A stretch of 64,000 bases of DNA, taken from NCBI GenBank assembly GCA_963833655.1, contig CAWHYL010000006.1:124001-188000 (forward strand), written 5' to 3'. Both the position numbers and the translations under genes were made by a program. This stretch comes from 3-1-20CM-4-69-9 sp963833655 (GTDB lineage: Bacteria; Actinomycetota; Thermoleophilia; Gaiellales; Gaiellaceae). Position 1 is the first letter of the stretch. Every line of letters begins with the position of its first letter. Below are positions 7,108-15,778 of this stretch, in pieces. Below the pieces are notes generated by a model, which saw only the letters and a list, made by a program, of their open reading frames with translations, did no database searches and was not told where the DNA came from.

Positions 7108-8745
7108 TCAGCCGAGCCGAATCGTCGTCACCACGAACACCTCGTGCTGCGCGACCGTGACGCTGACGACGCCGTTGGCGTCCGCCGTCACCGTCTGCTT
7201 CGGCGCGACGAGCCCATCGGCGTTCGCGTTCCAGAGCAACAGGTTGACCGGCTTCGACGGCGGGAACCCGGCGATCGAGTAGGAGCTCGTCGCCGTCGTG
7301 CCGGTGTTCAGCTGCGCTCCGGCCGTGTCGAGGCCGATCACCGTGAGCTGCTTCTTCTTGCCGGCGTATGACGCGAGCAGACGCGAGCTGCCGGGCACCG
7401 AGTCGGTGGCGACGACCTGCCATCCGCGCTTCACCGTCGTCGTGAAGAGCTGCAGCAGGTTGTACATCGGATAGAGCGGCCAGCCGTTCTGCGGCGCGCC
7501 GATGAGGTAGTACGCCTGCGTGCCGTTGTCGTACTTGCCGTAGTACGAGTCCCACTTGCTCGTGCCCATGTAGCCGAGGTCGGCGGCGAGCACGTCGAAC
7601 CACGCGTGCTGGAACGCGCTGACGTTCGTCTGCGTGATCGCCGTGCCGTCGTCCCAGACCCCCGGGTCGACGGTTGCTGCGCCGTTGAAGGTGCGCTGCC
7701 CGCGGACGCCGTATTCCGTCACGAAGATCGGCTTGCGCGCGTTCTGCGGAAGCGCGTTGACGATCGCCCGCACCTCCGTCAGGCGGTCGACGAGCTTCTG
7801 CGTATCGAAGTAGTCCCAGAAGACGTGGATCGAGTACGCGTCGAGGATGTCCGACATGTGCGCCGCCAGGTACTGAAACCAGACGTCCTGATTCGGTGCG
7901 CCCGTGTCGGGGCCGCGCGTCAGGTCCCCGCCCATGTACTTGACCTGGCCGCGGATGCTCTGGATCAGCGGATCGAGGTCGCGGTACTGCTTCTCGTAGG
8001 CCTGCATCGTCATGCGCGTGCGGTTGGGCTCGTTCTGGAGCGTGACCCACTTCAGGTGCGTGATGCCCTTGTTGCGGACGAGGTCGAGCAGGACGTTCGC
8101 GAAGTTCTGCGGCTGGAACGTCCCGCCCTGCCACGTGATGTCGATGTCGGTGCCGGTGCTCTGCGCGAACTGCACCGTCCGGACGAACGACTGCATCTTG
8201 TCCGGGTCGGTGAACGCCTGTGGCGTGAAGAAGATGCGAGAGAACTCCGGGTGCAGCGAACGCATCTTGGTCTCCATGTCGACGACGTTCGCGTCCGTCA
8301 CCCCCGCGGCACGGCTGAGCGCGGAGTAGACGTGATGGTTGAACTGGCCGCCGTACCCGGCGAAATCCGGGACGAGGACGGTGCCGGTGCGCGCCTTGAA
8401 CTCGGCGACGTCGACGATCAGCTTGCGCGGCTTCACGCCGCTGACCGCGACGGTGAGACTGTTCGGGCCGAGCGTCGTGAGCGTGACCGGCAGCTTGACC
8501 GTCGTCTTGCGGCGCGGCCTGACCGTCACGCCGCGCTTTGCTGCGGCCACGGTGACCGTCGCCCTGCGCAGGTGCGCGGCGCGGTTCAGGAGCTTCACCT
8601 GGACGTAGAACGGATGCGACGGGAGCACTGCGCGGTTCGCCGTGACCGACGTCACGACGACCCCGGTGGCGGCGTGCGCTACACCCGGCCACAGGACGGC
8701 CAGGAGCGCGATCGCGAAGAAGACCCCCCCTCTCACGGCGAACAC
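7108..8745 (-). CDS. Secreted clan GH-A-like glycoside hydrolase family protein
   Basis: A 545-residue protein with a signal peptide (GVFFAIALLAVLWPGVAHA). Residues about 25-115 look like a beta-sandwich, followed by a TIM-barrel-like region. It contains LQNEPNR with E239 in the acid/base position and VTEYGVRG with E344 in the nucleophile position, the spacing expected of clan GH-A enzymes (GH30/GH39-like), and ends in another beta-domain. The substrate is not identifiable. It starts with GTG at 8745; the following gene on the same strand encodes the M14 peptidase, so both may work on extracellular polymers. Confidence 0.72.
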   Translation of the reverse strand: MFAVRGGVFFAIALLAVLWPGVAHAATGVVVTSVTANRAVLPSHPFYVQVKLLNRAAHLRRATVTVAAAKRGVTVRPRRKTTVKLPVTLTTLGPNSLTVAVSGVKPRKLIVDVAEFKARTGTVLVPDFAGYGGQFNHHVYSALSRAAGVTDANVVDMETKMRSLHPEFSRIFFTPQAFTDPDKMQSFVRTVQFAQSTGTDIDITWQGGTFQPQNFANVLLDLVRNKGITHLKWVTLQNEPNRTRMTMQAYEKQYRDLDPLIQSIRGQVKYMGGDLTRGPDTGAPNQDVWFQYLAAHMSDILDAYSIHVFWDYFDTQKLVDRLTEVRAIVNALPQNARKPIFVTEYGVRGQRTFNGAATVDPGVWDDGTAITQTNVSAFQHAWFDVLAADLGYMGTSKWDSYYGKYDNGTQAYYLIGAPQNGWPLYPMYNLLQLFTTTVKRGWQVVATDSVPGSSRLLASYAGKKKQLTVIGLDTAGAQLNTGTTATSSYSIAGFPPSKPVNLLLWNANADGLVAPKQTVTADANGVVSVTVAQHEVFVVTTIRLG

Positions 8746-8766
8746 GGTAACCCCGAGGCGTTAGGA

Positions 8767-9465
8767 CTACTTGAAGATGTTCACGGCTCGCGCCGCGACG
8801 AGCAGGATCACGAGCGCCGAGAGCGCCGACTCGAGGAGCATCAGGAGCTTGGCCCAGCGGCTGAGCGGCATCGTGTCCGTCGGGCTGAAGGCGATCGAGT
8901 TCGTGAACGAGACGTACATGTAGTCGATGAAATGCGGCCTCCAGCCCGGGGCGGCGAGCTCCGGGTTCTCCATCTGCGGGTACTGGAAGTCGGGAGGCGG
9001 CGGGTCCGGGTCGAGGCGGCTCGCGGGACCGCCGCGGTCGAAGAGCCAGAACCAGAGCCCGAAGACGATCACGTTCGTCAACCACACCGTCGCTCCCTTG
9101 AGCAGGAGATGCGATCCGCTGGTCTCGTGCCCGCTCACGAGCGACGCGATCACGGTCAGGACGAGCAGCCCGTTTCCGGCGCTCGCGAACGCGAGCAGCC
9201 AGATGCCGACTTCACGCCTGGCGCCCGTCGGCTCGAACATGCGGTGTGGGCGCGACCACGTGCTCAGGGCGAAGATCGCCGCCTCGAACGGCACCGGGAT
9301 GAGCCAGATCCACCAGTCGAGCACCCACGTGGTCCAGCCCTCGACCCGGCTCGTGGTCGCGATGGCGAGCTGCAAAAAGATGGGAATCGCAATTGCCGGA
9401 CCGGCCTCCCAGCGCGATTCGATCTCCGCGTCGCGGCGTACGGCCTTGTCCACTAGGTTGAGCAT
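8767..9465 (-). CDS. Membrane protein with ion-channel-like C-terminal pore segment
   Basis: A 232-residue protein with about five hydrophobic segments: residues around 20-35, 45-62, 82-105, 115-135 and 205-230. The C-terminal part, IDYMYVSFTNSIAFSPTDT followed by MPLSRWAKLLMLLESALS and a final helix, resembles the pore-helix/inner-helix half of two-transmembrane ion channels, but the potassium-filter signature GYG is absent. I do not assign a substrate. The ATG at 9465 directly abuts the ATG of the divergent gene at 9466. The next GTG (9454) is an alternative start. Confidence 0.72.
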   Translation of the reverse strand: MLNLVDKAVRRDAEIESRWEAGPAIAIPIFLQLAIATTSRVEGWTTWVLDWWIWLIPVPFEAAIFALSTWSRPHRMFEPTGARREVGIWLLAFASAGNGLLVLTVIASLVSGHETSGSHLLLKGATVWLTNVIVFGLWFWLFDRGGPASRLDPDPPPPDFQYPQMENPELAAPGWRPHFIDYMYVSFTNSIAFSPTDTMPLSRWAKLLMLLESALSALVILLVAARAVNIFK

Positions 9466-10347
9466 ATGGCCACGAACTTCCTCGCTCGCGCGGCAAGGGC
9501 GACGCGAAGCTCGAAGCGAGTGGCGCTGCGGGAGACGGTCGACTACGTCGAGCTGGTTCGGGACATCGCCGCAATGGCCAACTCCGGCGGCGGCGTCGTC
9601 GTGTTGGACGGCATCGCCGGCATCGACGAGGAACTGCTGCACGAACGGTTGCACGAGTACGCCGAGCCGGACTTCGAGGCCTTCTCGGTCGAGTCGCTGT
9701 CGCGGAACGGACGACCGTCGACGGCGCTCGTCGTCGAGGGCGTCCACAACGCACCGCTGGTGTTCGCCGAAACCGGACGTGTGCACGATCACGTCGCGTT
9801 CGTGCCGGGCGGGCTCTACTTCCGGCACGGCGCGAAGAGCGAGGCCGCGACCGGGGATGACGTCCGCGACTTCATCCGCCGCCAGCTCGACGCGACGCGA
9901 ACGCAATGGCTGGCGAACATCCGCCAGGTGATGCACGCGCCGGACGGCGCCGAGGTCGCCGTGATCGAGACGGCCGAGCGCGACGAGGAGGGACGGCCGA
10001 CGCTGATCCGGCTCACGACGGACCCGCACGCCCCGCTGTACGGACAGGTCGATCCGGATCAGTCGCACCCGTACCGTCAGAAGGAGGTCATCCGCGAGGT
10101 CAACGCGCGCCTCGGCGACGCCGCCGTGAACGCGTTCGACGTCCTGAGCGTGCGCCGCGTGCACGCAATCTCCGAGGAGACGCGGCCGGAATTCGTCCAC
10201 GTCCCGAAGTTCGGGTCCCCGCAGTACAGCGATGCGTTTGTCGAATGGCTGGTTGCGGAGCGCGACCGGGATCCGCGATTCTTCGAGCAGGCGAAGTCCT
10301 CCTACCTCGCCACCCGCCCGAGACCCCGCCGCGAAAGGAGAAGCTGA
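9466..10347 (+). CDS. AlbA_2/Schlafen-like putative nucleic-acid-binding protein
   Basis: The 293-residue product has YVELVRDIAAMANSGGGVVV near residue 27 and LYFRHGAKSEAATGDDVRDF near 115-135, the two conserved stretches of the AlbA_2 (Schlafen AlbA) domain found in many actinobacterial regulators. The C-terminal half is charged and includes YRQKEVIREVNARLG, compatible with a DNA-binding helix pair. The function is unknown. The start codon touches that of the divergent membrane gene, so an internal GTG near codon 19 is also possible. Its TGA overlaps the next ATG (TGATG). Confidence 0.65.
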   Translation: MATNFLARAARATRSSKRVALRETVDYVELVRDIAAMANSGGGVVVLDGIAGIDEELLHERLHEYAEPDFEAFSVESLSRNGRPSTALVVEGVHNAPLVFAETGRVHDHVAFVPGGLYFRHGAKSEAATGDDVRDFIRRQLDATRTQWLANIRQVMHAPDGAEVAVIETAERDEEGRPTLIRLTTDPHAPLYGQVDPDQSHPYRQKEVIREVNARLGDAAVNAFDVLSVRRVHAISEETRPEFVHVPKFGSPQYSDAFVEWLVAERDRDPRFFEQAKSSYLATRPRPRRERRS

Positions 10348-10709
10348 TGCCCGGCAAGCCCGTGCACATCGAGATCGCCGCCCAGGACACCGGCCGCGCG
10401 CAGGACTTCTACAAAGGCCTGCTCGGCTGGCAGTTCGAGTCGATGGAAGGGCCGATGGAGTACCACACGACCCGGTTCTCCGAGGACACGGGTGGAGGCC
10501 TGTTCCCCGGTGATCCCGGCGCGATCCGCGTCTACTTCGACGTCGACGACATCAACGCCGGCGCCGCGCGCGTCAACGAGCTCGGGGGTAAGGCCGACGA
10601 CCCGCAGGCGATTCCCGGCATGGGCTGGTTCGTCACGGGGACGGACACCGAGGGCAACCCGATCGGCCTCTGGCAGACGGACGCTTCCGCGCCCGCGCCG
10701 CCGAGCTAA
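10347..10709 (+). CDS. VOC (glyoxalase/bleomycin-resistance fold) protein
   Basis: A 120-residue single VOC module pair with HIEIAAQDTGRAQDFYKGLLGW at the N terminus and DTEGNPIGLWQTD at the C terminus, the pattern of small antibiotic-resistance-like or CarO-type VOC proteins. The substrate is unknown. An AAAGGAG Shine-Dalgarno sequence (10334-10340) supports the ATG at 10347. It overlaps the preceding gene and ends in a 3-base stop overlap with converging korB (CTAA). Confidence 0.85.
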   Translation: MPGKPVHIEIAAQDTGRAQDFYKGLLGWQFESMEGPMEYHTTRFSEDTGGGLFPGDPGAIRVYFDVDDINAGAARVNELGGKADDPQAIPGMGWFVTGTDTEGNPIGLWQTDASAPAPPS

Positions 10710-11701
10710 ATCGTCCAGGTATCGCCGGCGCCGAGCAGCGCTGCGAGATCGCCCTCGCGCTGCCCGCGGGCGGTCTCGAGCTGCTCGGCCATGAGCTCGT
10801 CGTAGACCGGCCGCTCGACGTCGCGGAAGACGCCGACGGGCGTCGCCCCGAACGTCGATTGCGTCAGCCGCGTCAGCGCGAACGCGAGGCTCGACTCGAC
10901 GTGATGCGCGTCGTGCACGAGCAGCTCCGACTCGTCGCCGACGTCGACGACCTCGGCCGAGCCGTCCGGCCGCTGACGGACGCCCCGCTCGCCCTCCGCA
11001 CCGAAGCGGATCGGCTTCCCGTGCTCCAGATAGATCCGGTTCGTCTTGTCGTCACGGACGAAGTCGAACGCGCCGTCGTTGTAGATGTTGCAGTTCTGGA
11101 AGATCTCGACGAACGCGCTGCCGCGATGCGTGGCGGCCCGGCGCAGCACCTCGGTCAGGTGCGCGCGGTCGGTGTCGATCGCCCGCGCGACGAACGTCGC
11201 CTCCGCCCCGATCGCGACGCTCAGCGGATTGAACGGCCAGTCGAGCGAGCCCATCGGCGTCGACTTCGTGACCTTGCCGAGCTCGCTCGTCGGTGAGTAC
11301 TGCCCCTTCGTCAGCCCGTAGATCTGGTTGTTGAAGAGCAGGATCTTGATGTTCACGTTGCGCCGCAGCGCATGGATCAGATGGTTGCCGCCGATCGAGA
11401 GCGCATCGCCGTCGCCGGTGACGACCCAGACCGACAGGTCTGGCCGCGACGTGGAAAGACCTGTCGCGATCGCCGGCGCGCGGCCGTGGATGGAGTGCAT
11501 CCCGTACGTCTCCATGTAGTACGGGAACCGCGCCGCGCAGCCGATCCCGGAGACGAAGACGATCTTCTCCTTCGGAACGTCCAGCTCGGGCATGAACGAC
11601 TGGAGCGCGGCCAGGATGGCGTAGTCCCCACAGCCCGGGCACCACCGGACTTCCTGGTCGGTCTTGTAGTCCTTGGCCGTCAGCTTGCCGTTCGTGGCCA
11701 C
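10706..11701 (-). CDS. korB: 2-oxoacid:ferredoxin oxidoreductase, beta subunit (2-oxoglutarate type)
   Basis: The 331-residue subunit binds thiamine diphosphate: WCPGCGDYAIL supplies the first conserved cysteines, and VTGDGDALSIGGNHLIHALRRN is the GDG...N magnesium/ThDP motif. With KorA it would oxidise 2-oxoglutarate (or another 2-oxoacid) to the acyl-CoA, passing electrons to ferredoxin. The GTG at 11701 (ATNGKLTAKDYKTD) is chosen from family N termini; the frame continues upstream into the divergent VOC gene. Unlike most genomes, korA is about 2.2 kb away, with four unrelated genes between. Confidence 0.92.
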   Translation of the reverse strand: MATNGKLTAKDYKTDQEVRWCPGCGDYAILAALQSFMPELDVPKEKIVFVSGIGCAARFPYYMETYGMHSIHGRAPAIATGLSTSRPDLSVWVVTGDGDALSIGGNHLIHALRRNVNIKILLFNNQIYGLTKGQYSPTSELGKVTKSTPMGSLDWPFNPLSVAIGAEATFVARAIDTDRAHLTEVLRRAATHRGSAFVEIFQNCNIYNDGAFDFVRDDKTNRIYLEHGKPIRFGAEGERGVRQRPDGSAEVVDVGDESELLVHDAHHVESSLAFALTRLTQSTFGATPVGVFRDVERPVYDELMAEQLETARGQREGDLAALLGAGDTWTI

Positions 11702-11726
11702 CAAGATCGATGATAGACACAGCACG

Positions 11727-12086
11727 ATGAGGCACCTCGCCCTCGCCGTCCGCAACCAGGAGCGCTCGCGCCGCTTCTACGAGACGTACTTCGGCTTCGG
11801 CGCCGAGCCGGCCCGCCGCTACGAGGACGACACGTTGATGCTCTACAACGAGGACGGGTTCTCGCTGGCGCTCGGCGCCAGCGACGAGAAAGTCACCCTG
11901 CCGCCGTTCCTGCACTTCGGCGTCCATGTCCGGTCGCCGGCGGACGTGCGCGCGCTCCGCGACCGCCTCGTGGCGGACGGCGTGCCGATCGTCGGCGAGT
12001 GGGAGGAGCCCGAGTACGTGAGCGTCAAGTGCCGCGACCCCGACGGCTACGTCGTCGAGGCAGCCTGGGAGCCGCACCTTCGATGA
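11727..12086 (+). CDS. VOC-family protein, glyoxalase-like
   Basis: A 119-residue protein with MRHLALAVRNQERSRRFYET at the start and VKCRDPDGYVVEAAWE at the end, the two halves of a glyoxalase-fold metal site. The ATG lies 25 bases from the divergent korB start. Its TGA overlaps the ATG of the GFA gene (ATGA), so the two are co-translated and may act on the same electrophile. The substrate is unknown. Confidence 0.85.
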   Translation: MRHLALAVRNQERSRRFYETYFGFGAEPARRYEDDTLMLYNEDGFSLALGASDEKVTLPPFLHFGVHVRSPADVRALRDRLVADGVPIVGEWEEPEYVSVKCRDPDGYVVEAAWEPHLR

Positions 12087-12490
12087 CGACGTTCCACGGG
12101 ACCTGCCTCTGCGGGGGCATTCGGTTCGAGGTCGAAGCCGACCCCGAGACGCTCCGCTTCTGCCACTGCACCAGCTGTAAGCACCTCTCCGGGGGAGCGG
12201 GCACCGTCAACTTCCCCGCCGCCCCGTCGGCGATCAGAATCGTCGACGGCGAGGAGCTCATCCAGAGCTTCACGCCGGAGGGCGGCAGTGCCAAGACGTT
12301 CTGCCGGAACTGCGGCGCGAACCTCTTCGGCGGCGGCTGGCCCGACAGCGAGCGCTGCAGCGTCCGCGTCACGACGATCGAGGAGCCGCTCGACGCCACC
12401 ATCGGCGTCCACCTCTTCGTCCGCTCGCTTGCGCCGTGGGAGACGCTGCCGGACGACGGCGCCGAGCAGTTCGAGACTACGTCGCGCTAG
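12083..12490 (+). CDS. GFA-family (CENP-V/glutathione-dependent formaldehyde-activating-like) zinc protein
   Basis: The 135-residue protein has the full GFA zinc pattern: GTCLCGGIRFEV, RFCHCTSCKHLSG and TFCRNCGANLF. The founding member was described as catalysing S-hydroxymethyl-glutathione formation, but most homologues have no proven activity. Its pairing with a VOC protein and proximity to a glutathione-S-transferase-like gene suggests aldehyde or electrophile detoxification, as inference. It ends 14 bases inside the converging TPR gene. Confidence 0.88.
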   Translation: MTTFHGTCLCGGIRFEVEADPETLRFCHCTSCKHLSGGAGTVNFPAAPSAIRIVDGEELIQSFTPEGGSAKTFCRNCGANLFGGGWPDSERCSVRVTTIEEPLDATIGVHLFVRSLAPWETLPDDGAEQFETTSR

Positions 12491-13100
12491 CGAGCGCCTT
12501 CTTCGTCTCGCCGATCGCCTCCTGCGCCCAGACGATTGCCTGCGGGTTGTCCGGATCTCGCTTGCGCACCTCGAGCGCGCGCTCGAACACCTCGAGCGCG
12601 TGCTCGTAGGCGCCGGCGTCGTAGTAGTGCCAGCCGAGGTTGTTCAGCAGCGGCCCTGCCCAGTAGGCGGCATCCGGTTGCGACGCCGCGAGCAGGAGAC
12701 CGCGATCCGTCCACTCGACCAGCTGCTCGGGAACCGAGATCGCGACCATGTGCGCCGCGTCACCGGCGAACCAGTACTCGCCGAGGTCCGCTGCGCGCGC
12801 GAACGCCGACTCGAAGACCGGCGCCGCAGCGACGCCGTCCCCGCTCGAGCGGAGCTTCCGCCCGCGCTCCAGATCGACCCGCACGCGCACGAGGCCGTCG
12901 TCGCCGGCGAGCGCCTCCGCCTGCTGCAGCAAGGCCTCGCACTCGACGAACTCGTCGCGCAGCGAGTGGACGCGTGCCAGCTGGGTCAGCACCTCGGCGC
13001 GGCCGGCGTCCGACTCCTCCAGCTCGAGCTGCTCGCGCAGGCGGGTCTCCGTCCCGCCGACGTCCTCGAAGTCCCAGAGCGGTCGCAGCCGGTCAGGCAT
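12477..13100 (-). CDS. TPR-repeat protein
   Basis: A 207-residue all-helical protein with tetratricopeptide-like repeats: RAEVLTQLARVHSLRDEFVE, then PLLNNLGWHYYDAGAYEHAL and ALEVFERALEVRKRDPDNPQ. Such repeats mediate protein binding; no partner is known. The ATG at 13100 overlaps the stop of the upstream GST gene by eight bases (ATGCCTGA), so the two are translationally coupled. Confidence 0.75.
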   Translation of the reverse strand: MPDRLRPLWDFEDVGGTETRLREQLELEESDAGRAEVLTQLARVHSLRDEFVECEALLQQAEALAGDDGLVRVRVDLERGRKLRSSGDGVAAAPVFESAFARAADLGEYWFAGDAAHMVAISVPEQLVEWTDRGLLLAASQPDAAYWAGPLLNNLGWHYYDAGAYEHALEVFERALEVRKRDPDNPQAIVWAQEAIGETKKALASAT

Positions 13101-13692
13101 CGATGGGAACGTGGCCGGGCTCCGACGCGATCCGCTGCAGCCACGCGCGGACGGCGGGGTAGGGCTCGAGCGCGAACCCGCCCTCCTCTGCGACGTGCGT
13201 GTAGCCGTACAGGGCGATGTCCGCCAGCGTGAAGGAACCGCCGACGAGGTAGTCGCGGCCGTCGAGGTGCTCCTCGAGCCGCCGGAGCGCGCGCTCGCCG
13301 CCCTTCTGCTTCGCCTCACGCTGCGGCTCGAACTCCTCGGACCGCCCGGAGTACGCGACCCAGAAACGCACGACGGCGATCGTCGGCTCGAGCTGATACT
13401 GCTCGAAGAACATCCACTGCAGCACCTGCGCACGCTCGTACGGATCGTCCGGCACGAACCGCGTGCCCTCGCCGAAGAACCAGAGGATCGCGGCGGACTC
13501 GCCGAGCGGCCGACCATCGTCGAGCACGAGCGTCGGCACCGTGAGCCCGGGATTGAGCCCGGCGAGGAGCTCCCGCCGGTTCGAGCGGTCGACCACGTCG
13601 ACCGCCCGGCGCTCGTAGGGGATGCCGAGGTGCGCGAGCAGCAGCCGCACCTTGTAGCAGTTGCCCGACACGGGGCTGTCGTACAGGAGCAT
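13093..13692 (-). CDS. Glutathione S-transferase family protein
   Basis: A 199-residue protein with an N-terminal thioredoxin-fold domain (LLYDSPVSGNCYKVRLLLAH), the glutathione-binding PTLVLDD and GESAAIL segments, and a helical C-terminal domain ending in FTLADIALYGYTHVAEEGGF. Members conjugate or reduce electrophiles; actinobacteria often lack glutathione, so the thiol used is uncertain. The ATG at 13692 fits the family better than the GTG at 13716. It overlaps the downstream TPR gene and follows korA on the same strand after 217 bases in which I see no gene. Confidence 0.85.
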   Translation of the reverse strand: MLLYDSPVSGNCYKVRLLLAHLGIPYERRAVDVVDRSNRRELLAGLNPGLTVPTLVLDDGRPLGESAAILWFFGEGTRFVPDDPYERAQVLQWMFFEQYQLEPTIAVVRFWVAYSGRSEEFEPQREAKQKGGERALRRLEEHLDGRDYLVGGSFTLADIALYGYTHVAEEGGFALEPYPAVRAWLQRIASEPGHVPIDA

Positions 13693-13909
13693 CAGCGCCG
13701 CACCGAGGTGAGCCAACGCGCGACGCGGAGACCGTATTCCGCGGACGCCGCACGTTTACGCACGAACGGAAGCGTCAATCACGGCGTCGCAGGGGAGAGC
13801 AACTCAAGCCTGCACGAGGCGGGGGTCAGACGGGAAGCGGCCTTCCCACGCATGCGCCGCCGGGGACCGGCGCGATGCCTCTGGCTCCCGCCTCCGGCGT
13901 TTCCGGCGG

Positions 13910-15751
13910 TCAGGCGTCCACCATCGCCGCGATCGCGTCCGCGACCTCGCCGGCGCGGAACGGGGTCCCGCGCACGAGGTTGAACCCGGTCGCGTCGACG
14001 AGGAACTCGGCGCGGATCAGCTTCTGCAGCTGCCCGAGGTTGATCTCGGGCACCAGGACCTTGTCGTAGCCGCGCACGACGTCGCCCGTGTTGCGCGGGA
14101 ACGGGTTGAGGTAGCGCAGGTGCGCGTGCGCGACCTTCTTCCCCTGCGCCCGCACGCGCCGGACGCCCGCCGCAACCGAGCCGAACGTCCCGCCCCAGCT
14201 GAGGACGAGCGTGTCGGCGCCGTCGGGGTCGTCGACCTCGAGCTCGGGAATGTCCTGCGCGATCCCGGCGACCTTCTGCGCGCGTAGACGCACCATAAGG
14301 TCGTGGTTCTCCGGGTCGTAGCTCACGTTGCCGGTGACGTCCTGTTTCTCGAGCCCGCCGACGCGGTGCTCGAGGCCCGCGGTGCCCGGAACCGCCCAGG
14401 GGCGCGCGAGCGTCGTCTCGTCGCGCCGGTACGGCTCGAACTCGCCGCCGTTCGCCTCGGCGAAGCCCGGCTCGATCGGCGCGATCGCGCCGACGTCCGG
14501 CAGCAGCCACGGCTCCGAGCCGTTCGCGAGGTAGGCGTCCGACAGGAGGAAGACGGGCGTGCGGTACTTGACGGCGATGCGCGCGGCCTCGATCGCCGCG
14601 TGAAAGCAGTCGGACGGAGTCGCCGCCGCGAGCACCGGCACCGGGGACTCGGAGTTGCGGCCGAAGAGGACGCCGAGCAGGTCGGCCTGCTCCGGCTTCG
14701 TCGGCATCCCGGTGGACGGGCCGGCGCGCTGGATGTCGACGATGATGAGCGGCAGCTCGAGCGTGATGCCGAGGCCGATCGTCTCCTGCTTGAGGACGAT
14801 GCCGGGGCCGCTGGAGGTCGAGACGCCGAGCGAGCCGCCGAAGCTCGCGCCGAGGGCGGCGCCGACGGCCGCGATCTCGTCCTCGGCCTGAAACGTCCGC
14901 ACGCCGAAGTTCTTGTGCCGCGCCAGCTCTTCGAGCACCGACGACGCAGGCGTGATCGGGTAGGCCCCGAGGAAGAGCGGCAGGCCGGACTTCACCGACG
15001 CGGCGATCAGCCCGTACGCGAGCGCCTGGTTGCCGGTGATGTTCCTGTAGAGACCGGGCTTTAGCGGGGCGGGCCGCACCTCGTACTGGACGGCGAACGA
15101 CTCCGTCGTCTCGCCGAACGCATACCCGGTCTGGAAGGCCTTGACGTTCGCCTCCGCGATCTCCGGCCGCTTCGCGAACTTCCGGCGCAGGAAGTCGATC
15201 GTGCCCTCGGTCGGCCGCCCGTACAGCCACGACATCAGCCCGAGCGCGAACATGTTCTTGGAGCGCTCCGCCTCGCGCTTCGTGATCCCCTCGATGTCCT
15301 TGAGCGCCTCGATCGTCATCGAGGTCAGGGGGACCGCGTGCACCTCGTACGAGTCGAGCGACCCGTCCTCGAGCGGGTTGCCGGTGTAACCGGCCTTCTG
15401 GAGGTTGCGGTCGGTGAACGCGTCCTTGTCGACGACGAGGATGCCGCTGGTCGGTAGGTCCTTGAGGTTCGTCTTCAGCGCGGCCGGGTTCATGGCCACG
15501 AGCACGCTCGGCGCATCGCCCGGCGTCAGGATGTCGTGGTCGGCGAAGTGGAGCTGGAACCCCGAGACGCCCGGCAGCGAGCCGGCCGGCGCGCGGATCT
15601 CGGCCGGGAAGTCCGGGAAGGTCGCCAGGTCGTTGCCGAGGAGGGCCGTCTCGGAGGTGAAGCGGCCCCCGGTGAGCTGCATCCCGTCCCCGGAGTCGCC
15701 GGCGAACCGGATCACGACCGATTCGAGCTGCTCGACGGGCTTCGAGGCCAC
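13910..15751 (-). CDS. korA: 2-oxoacid:ferredoxin oxidoreductase, fused gamma-alpha subunit
   Basis: The 613-residue subunit carries an N-terminal gamma domain (VVIRFAGDSGDGMQLTGGRF, residues about 11-190) fused to the alpha pyrimidine-binding domain (GNQALAYGLIAASVKSG, YPITPASSVLEEL, FQAEDEIAAVGAALGASF) and the C-terminal transketolase-like domain. This fusion is typical of KorA of actinobacteria. It would assemble with KorB and ferredoxin as an alternative to the 2-oxoglutarate dehydrogenase complex. It starts with GTG at 15751. GST and TPR genes separate it from korB on the same strand, and VOC/GFA genes lie on the other. Confidence 0.93.
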   Translation of the reverse strand: MASKPVEQLESVVIRFAGDSGDGMQLTGGRFTSETALLGNDLATFPDFPAEIRAPAGSLPGVSGFQLHFADHDILTPGDAPSVLVAMNPAALKTNLKDLPTSGILVVDKDAFTDRNLQKAGYTGNPLEDGSLDSYEVHAVPLTSMTIEALKDIEGITKREAERSKNMFALGLMSWLYGRPTEGTIDFLRRKFAKRPEIAEANVKAFQTGYAFGETTESFAVQYEVRPAPLKPGLYRNITGNQALAYGLIAASVKSGLPLFLGAYPITPASSVLEELARHKNFGVRTFQAEDEIAAVGAALGASFGGSLGVSTSSGPGIVLKQETIGLGITLELPLIIVDIQRAGPSTGMPTKPEQADLLGVLFGRNSESPVPVLAAATPSDCFHAAIEAARIAVKYRTPVFLLSDAYLANGSEPWLLPDVGAIAPIEPGFAEANGGEFEPYRRDETTLARPWAVPGTAGLEHRVGGLEKQDVTGNVSYDPENHDLMVRLRAQKVAGIAQDIPELEVDDPDGADTLVLSWGGTFGSVAAGVRRVRAQGKKVAHAHLRYLNPFPRNTGDVVRGYDKVLVPEINLGQLQKLIRAEFLVDATGFNLVRGTPFRAGEVADAIAAMVDA

Positions 15752-15778
15752 GACGAAGTTCTAGCGCAGGTGCGCCGG

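Noticed and set aside
9466..10200. Extension of the minus-strand membrane protein up to 10200
   Set aside because: The extra sequence overlaps the AlbA_2-like gene entirely and lacks membrane or domain features; ATG at 9465 fits better.
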